Assembly: GCA_001466705.2 (NCBI GenBank)
Contig: LATX02000200.1
Span: 1,922,001-1,986,000 of the forward strand
Length of the DNA stretch: 64,000 nucleotides
DNA from: Moniliophthora roreri
Taxonomy: Eukaryota; Basidiomycota; Agaricomycetes; Agaricales; Marasmiaceae
Direction of reading: 5' to 3'
Under the pieces are notes generated by a model, which saw only the letters and a program-made list of their open reading frames with translations, ran no database searches and was not told where the DNA came from. The translations under genes and the position numbers were made by a program. Shown piece by piece: positions 60,930 to 64,000 of the stretch (positions within the stretch are counted from its first letter, which is position 1; the number at the start of each line of letters is the position of its first letter).

Positions 60930-62995
60930 GCTTGGGGTGCAGGAGGCAGTAGAAAAGACTCGAGTGGCGAATCTGGTCTTCCTCACCTCAGAGTGCAGCT
61001 TTTATGTGCAAAGGCTTTTCCTTGCCTGCCTGGCCTTGCTCAGCTGTGTGAAAGCTAAGGCCAGTCGTTCCAGTGCAAGGCACCCTATCCTGACAAGGAA
61101 TAATTCGAGAACGTATTGCGGGAATCAGGTGTAGTCTCTGTAATTTCAAAAAGGATAAAGTCAAGGAGCAAACTCGGGGCAAGAAATAAGGACATTTCAT
61201 AAAAATCTCGACTTACAATGCAGTAATTCCAGTCAGGTGTATTCCAACAAGGTACGGAGCGCCGTAAGTTTTGCGCGTTAGAAGCGGAAACCAAAGATGA
61301 AGGACGGCCTCTAATGGAGAAGTTAACAATTGAGAAACGGATAACAGACGCCGCACATAGAACCCGTTTTGCGAAGGAAGAAGAGCGGAAAACAGGCAAT
61401 CAAGGAAGCTCTTCAACTAAATCTTCCAGCAAAATGGTATTGTTATGGAGCAGCGTCGCTTAACCAAGAATTCAGACAACCATTAGAAGTGTATTGGACG
61501 GAGTGCGCCACTGAGTGAGTTGCCGGACCCTTCAGAATTTTGCATTAGGCGCAAAGAGAGCTTTGCTTCGCAAGTTCGCGTGATGGCCAGCCTTCGTTCA
61601 GGATCTCGACCCGGCAGTTGTAGAACCCAACTGAGAAAGGCATGCCTTCTGATAAAAAAATCTATAAGATCCAACAAGGAGATTCAAAGACCCGAATTAG
61701 CGCTTACTCTGAGACCAAACCACAGTGGCACCTCCGCCTTGTGCTCGAAACGCTGTTTTGCTGTCCAGTTGACGGTAGCTGTTGGAAGGCACGTAGCTAT
61801 TACGGGAAGTAAAAAGAAAGAGAATACGGTTTCCACACCTTCCCGTGAGCACGAGACTGCCCTGAAGTACTTAACCCACAGCAACGCGACTGATGTGGGT
61901 CCTGAATTTGCAATCATCCACATTTCAGTTTCGCTCGGTCATCATTTTCGTGCGGTCGTGAAGAGCTGTTAGAAGTTGAGAAGTAAACGGAATGATACCT
62001 CATGACAATCGTTCGGGATTGAGGCGTACTAGATGTGAGATCAACCATCGACAATCACCGAATCAAAGTTGCGATTCTATTGAAACCAGGTATCAGGAGA
62101 TGGGTCAAAGTCAGAGCTAAATGTGTTGGATAGGTACGCGAGAGAAGGTGTGGAGGTAGAGTCTCCATCAGAAGGTGGACGTGCATTGAAAGAGCAGTCT
62201 AGAGTGGATAAAATGTGGATGAAATCGAGTCGATGGAGAATCAATTCGTGGCGTACACGGTACTGCGATGGCATGAGCGGAAAGTCCGAAATTCTGACGC
62301 TGACATCGCGTGAAATATAAGCATAAACATGGCTCACCTGACAGTGGGACTCAGCAGTGGCTGTGTTCAGGAACTTGCGACCAACTTGTGCAAGTTGTAA
62401 CCAATCCACTACTCATTTTCTTCTCGTTTCCTAGTTGCTCTGCCTGGGGGGCTGAGAAGCTTGGGTGGGCACAGATCTAGTGATTTGCGATGCCAGACGC
62501 GCGTCCGCCAATGCCATTCATTTCGACTTGCCAGGAACAGCAAATCAAAGCCTTGAGAATGCAGAGCATGATACCTGTTCTGGACTCAGAGTATCCTCGC
62601 ACTACATGAACTCAAAAATACGCCACAAGGGGATGTGACACGGCGTATCTTTTCGCCGCCCGACATTTCATCGAATCCTACAGGACATGCGGACGGATTT
62701 TCTTCGAAATTCAGTACGAAGGTCAGACTCCGCTCACTCATGAGAATACTTGAAGTTTGGATTCGTAACAGGCAACGATACCAACACAAAAGTTTCGGAA
62801 AATGCCTCCCTAAAAATATCCGCCTCGCCTTCTTCCAGGCACTTTCAAAGCAGTGTCTCAATCAATTTATTCTTTACTGCTTTCTAGAATCTGGAAATGA
62901 GGAGTCCGTAAACATTCAACAACTACATCGGTGTCGGTTAAAAGCTGTGGTCGGCTAGGCGTCTATCTCTACAGGTTCCCTCGAATTTTATCGAC
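60930..62995. other. Intergenic region between two divergent DUF4360 genes
   Basis: About 2 kb with no recognisable gene; the short frames have no family features. It must contain both promoters. A CATAAAAG on the minus strand near 61000 is a candidate TATA for the left gene. Confidence 0.4.
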
Positions 62996-64000
62996 ATGCA
63001 TCTCATTCCTGCCTTTGCCCTTATAACTGCCGCGGCTGCTGTTCTCGCAGCGCCCACCACTGATGTAGCTGGTGGTGCCATGTACGGTCCTCCCGTTCTT
63101 ATCACAAATCTACAGTGGCTCATGGTTGCACCTCCGCAGTAAAAACTTCATCATCAACGGCTCAGGTTGCCCGCCGGGTAGCATAACCACTTCTTTCAAT
63201 GGTAAATCTCGCCGTAACTTACGCAAGGACCTACTAATGGCCCCCAATACCTACAGCGGATCGTTCCAGTGTCACGGCAACGTTCAGCGAGTTCACTCCG
63301 TCCGTCTCAACCACATCCTTCCGCCAAAATTGCCAAGCCACCATCGAGATTTCCGTTCCTGCAGGGAAAAAATTCACAGTCGACAAAGTTACTTATGTGG
63401 GTTTCTATGTTTTTAAAGTCTGTCACCAATGTATATCTGATTTATCATAGGATGGTTTCGTTCAATTGACGCCAAAGGTCTCTGTCATTCATGAGTCTAC
63501 ATATTACTGTATGTTCCTTCCTACCATCTATGACCACTTTCTGATTGCGTCGTTTGTAGTCCAAGGGCAGATAAATCAGAAGACCGCATCCGACACCGTA
63601 CAAGGCCCGAAGAGTATGAAGCCTGTGCTACATGGATCAGCGCACGAAAAGCTGATATTTGCTTCAAGCTAGCAGCGTCGACCTGAGCAACACTTTCTCT
63701 GGCCAAACTCCCATATGGAGTCAATGTGGTGCAACGTCCGTCATTGTCAATATTGATATATGTAAGTAATTGGTAGGCATAATGTGGTTCATCAACTGAT
63801 CTCCTTTCCTAGCTGTCTGGCTTAAGGATATGAGCAATTATGCGGATGGCTTTGCCTCAGTAGATAGTGCCAAGGTGTGTCTCTTCTGCTTGATGCCGCT
63901 GGTGCAAGTGTTGACCAACACCGGTACACAGTTCGGACCTTTCGCGTTCCAAAATTGCTGATTGCAGGAAAAGTTTTCCTGACTTCTTTGGAATCTTACG
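62996..64000 (+). pseudogene. DUF4360 family secreted protein, with frameshift; right end at window edge
   Basis: ATG 62996 starts a signal peptide (MHLIPAFALITAAAAVLA). Removing introns 63082-63139, 63202-63256, 63408-63450, 63509-63559 and 63762-63812 gives 'AIKNFIINGSGCPPGSITTS', 'FNADRSSVTATFSEFTPS', 'RQNCQATIEISVPAGKKF', 'VTYVGFYDGFVQL' and 'NTFSGQTPIWSQCGATSVIV', the DUF4360 order also seen in the neighbour. In exon 5 the frame runs into TAG at 63669-63671. A one-base shift there (an apparent extra T in AGCTAGCAGC) restores the conserved part. The end of the gene lies at or beyond 63975. Either a young pseudogene or a base error. Confidence 0.65.

Overview
The window is chromosomal DNA from a filamentous basidiomycete, most likely an Agaricomycete. 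The host genes are interrupted by many short GT-AG introns (about 45-60 nt). The families include a DUF6533 multi-pass membrane protein, DUF4360-type small secreted proteins, GH55, GH74 and GH5 glycoside hydrolases, an EAF1/VID21 scaffold and a KNR4/SMI1 protein. The repeats are fungal LTR retrotransposons and DNA transposons. The species cannot be fixed from the sequence.

Layout. 1-2.2 kb: decayed coding-like debris, perhaps F-box/LRR-like. 2.3-6.1 kb (+): an intact, intron-rich GH55 exo-beta-1,3-glucanase. 6.3-7.8 kb (-): NADPH:adrenodoxin/ferredoxin reductase. 7.9-10.6 kb (-): a GH74 xyloglucanase pseudogene carrying an internal inversion with both breakpoints in introns. 11.4-12.5 kb (-): ECO1/ESCO cohesin acetyltransferase. 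12.9-14.5 kb (-): DUF6533 membrane protein. 15.2-41.8 kb: a 26-kb transposon island. 42.0-43.1 kb (+): NmrA-like oxidoreductase, followed by a 70-aa protein. 44.2-46.9 kb (-): membrane-anchored GH5 glucanase. 48.5-53.3 kb (-): EAF1/VID21. 53.6-56.1 kb (-): membrane-anchored aldehyde dehydrogenase with a 5-nt microexon. 56.5-58.5 kb (-): KNR4/SMI1. 59.6-60.9 kb (-) and 63.0 kb to the right edge (+): two divergently transcribed DUF4360 genes, both apparently damaged.

The transposon island is deeply nested. A 5'-truncated Ty1/copia element (26.9-40.2 kb) was split by a CACTA element whose ATA target duplication brackets it. A second CACTA end in opposite orientation lies inside the first. A Tf1/sushi-type chromovirus sits inside that, and its gag is split by a 609-bp solo LTR with a CCTAT duplication. 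To the left, a plus-strand LTR element abuts a minus-strand gag that is itself split by a 1.43-kb solo LTR with an ACGC duplication. Removing each insertion plus one target-site copy restores the reading frame of its host ORF, which gives the relative insertion order. A hAT-like element and a foldback MITE lie in the flanking repeats. Single N bases at 25230 and 35845 mark assembly joins inside repeats, so those two junctions should not be taken literally. Decay of the island is dominated by CpG to TpG/CpA changes; most stops in the chromovirus pol are CGA to TGA.

The single-copy genes do not form an obvious metabolic cluster. Several relate to glucan or cell-wall turnover (GH55, GH5, KNR4/SMI1, the dead GH74), but this may be coincidence.
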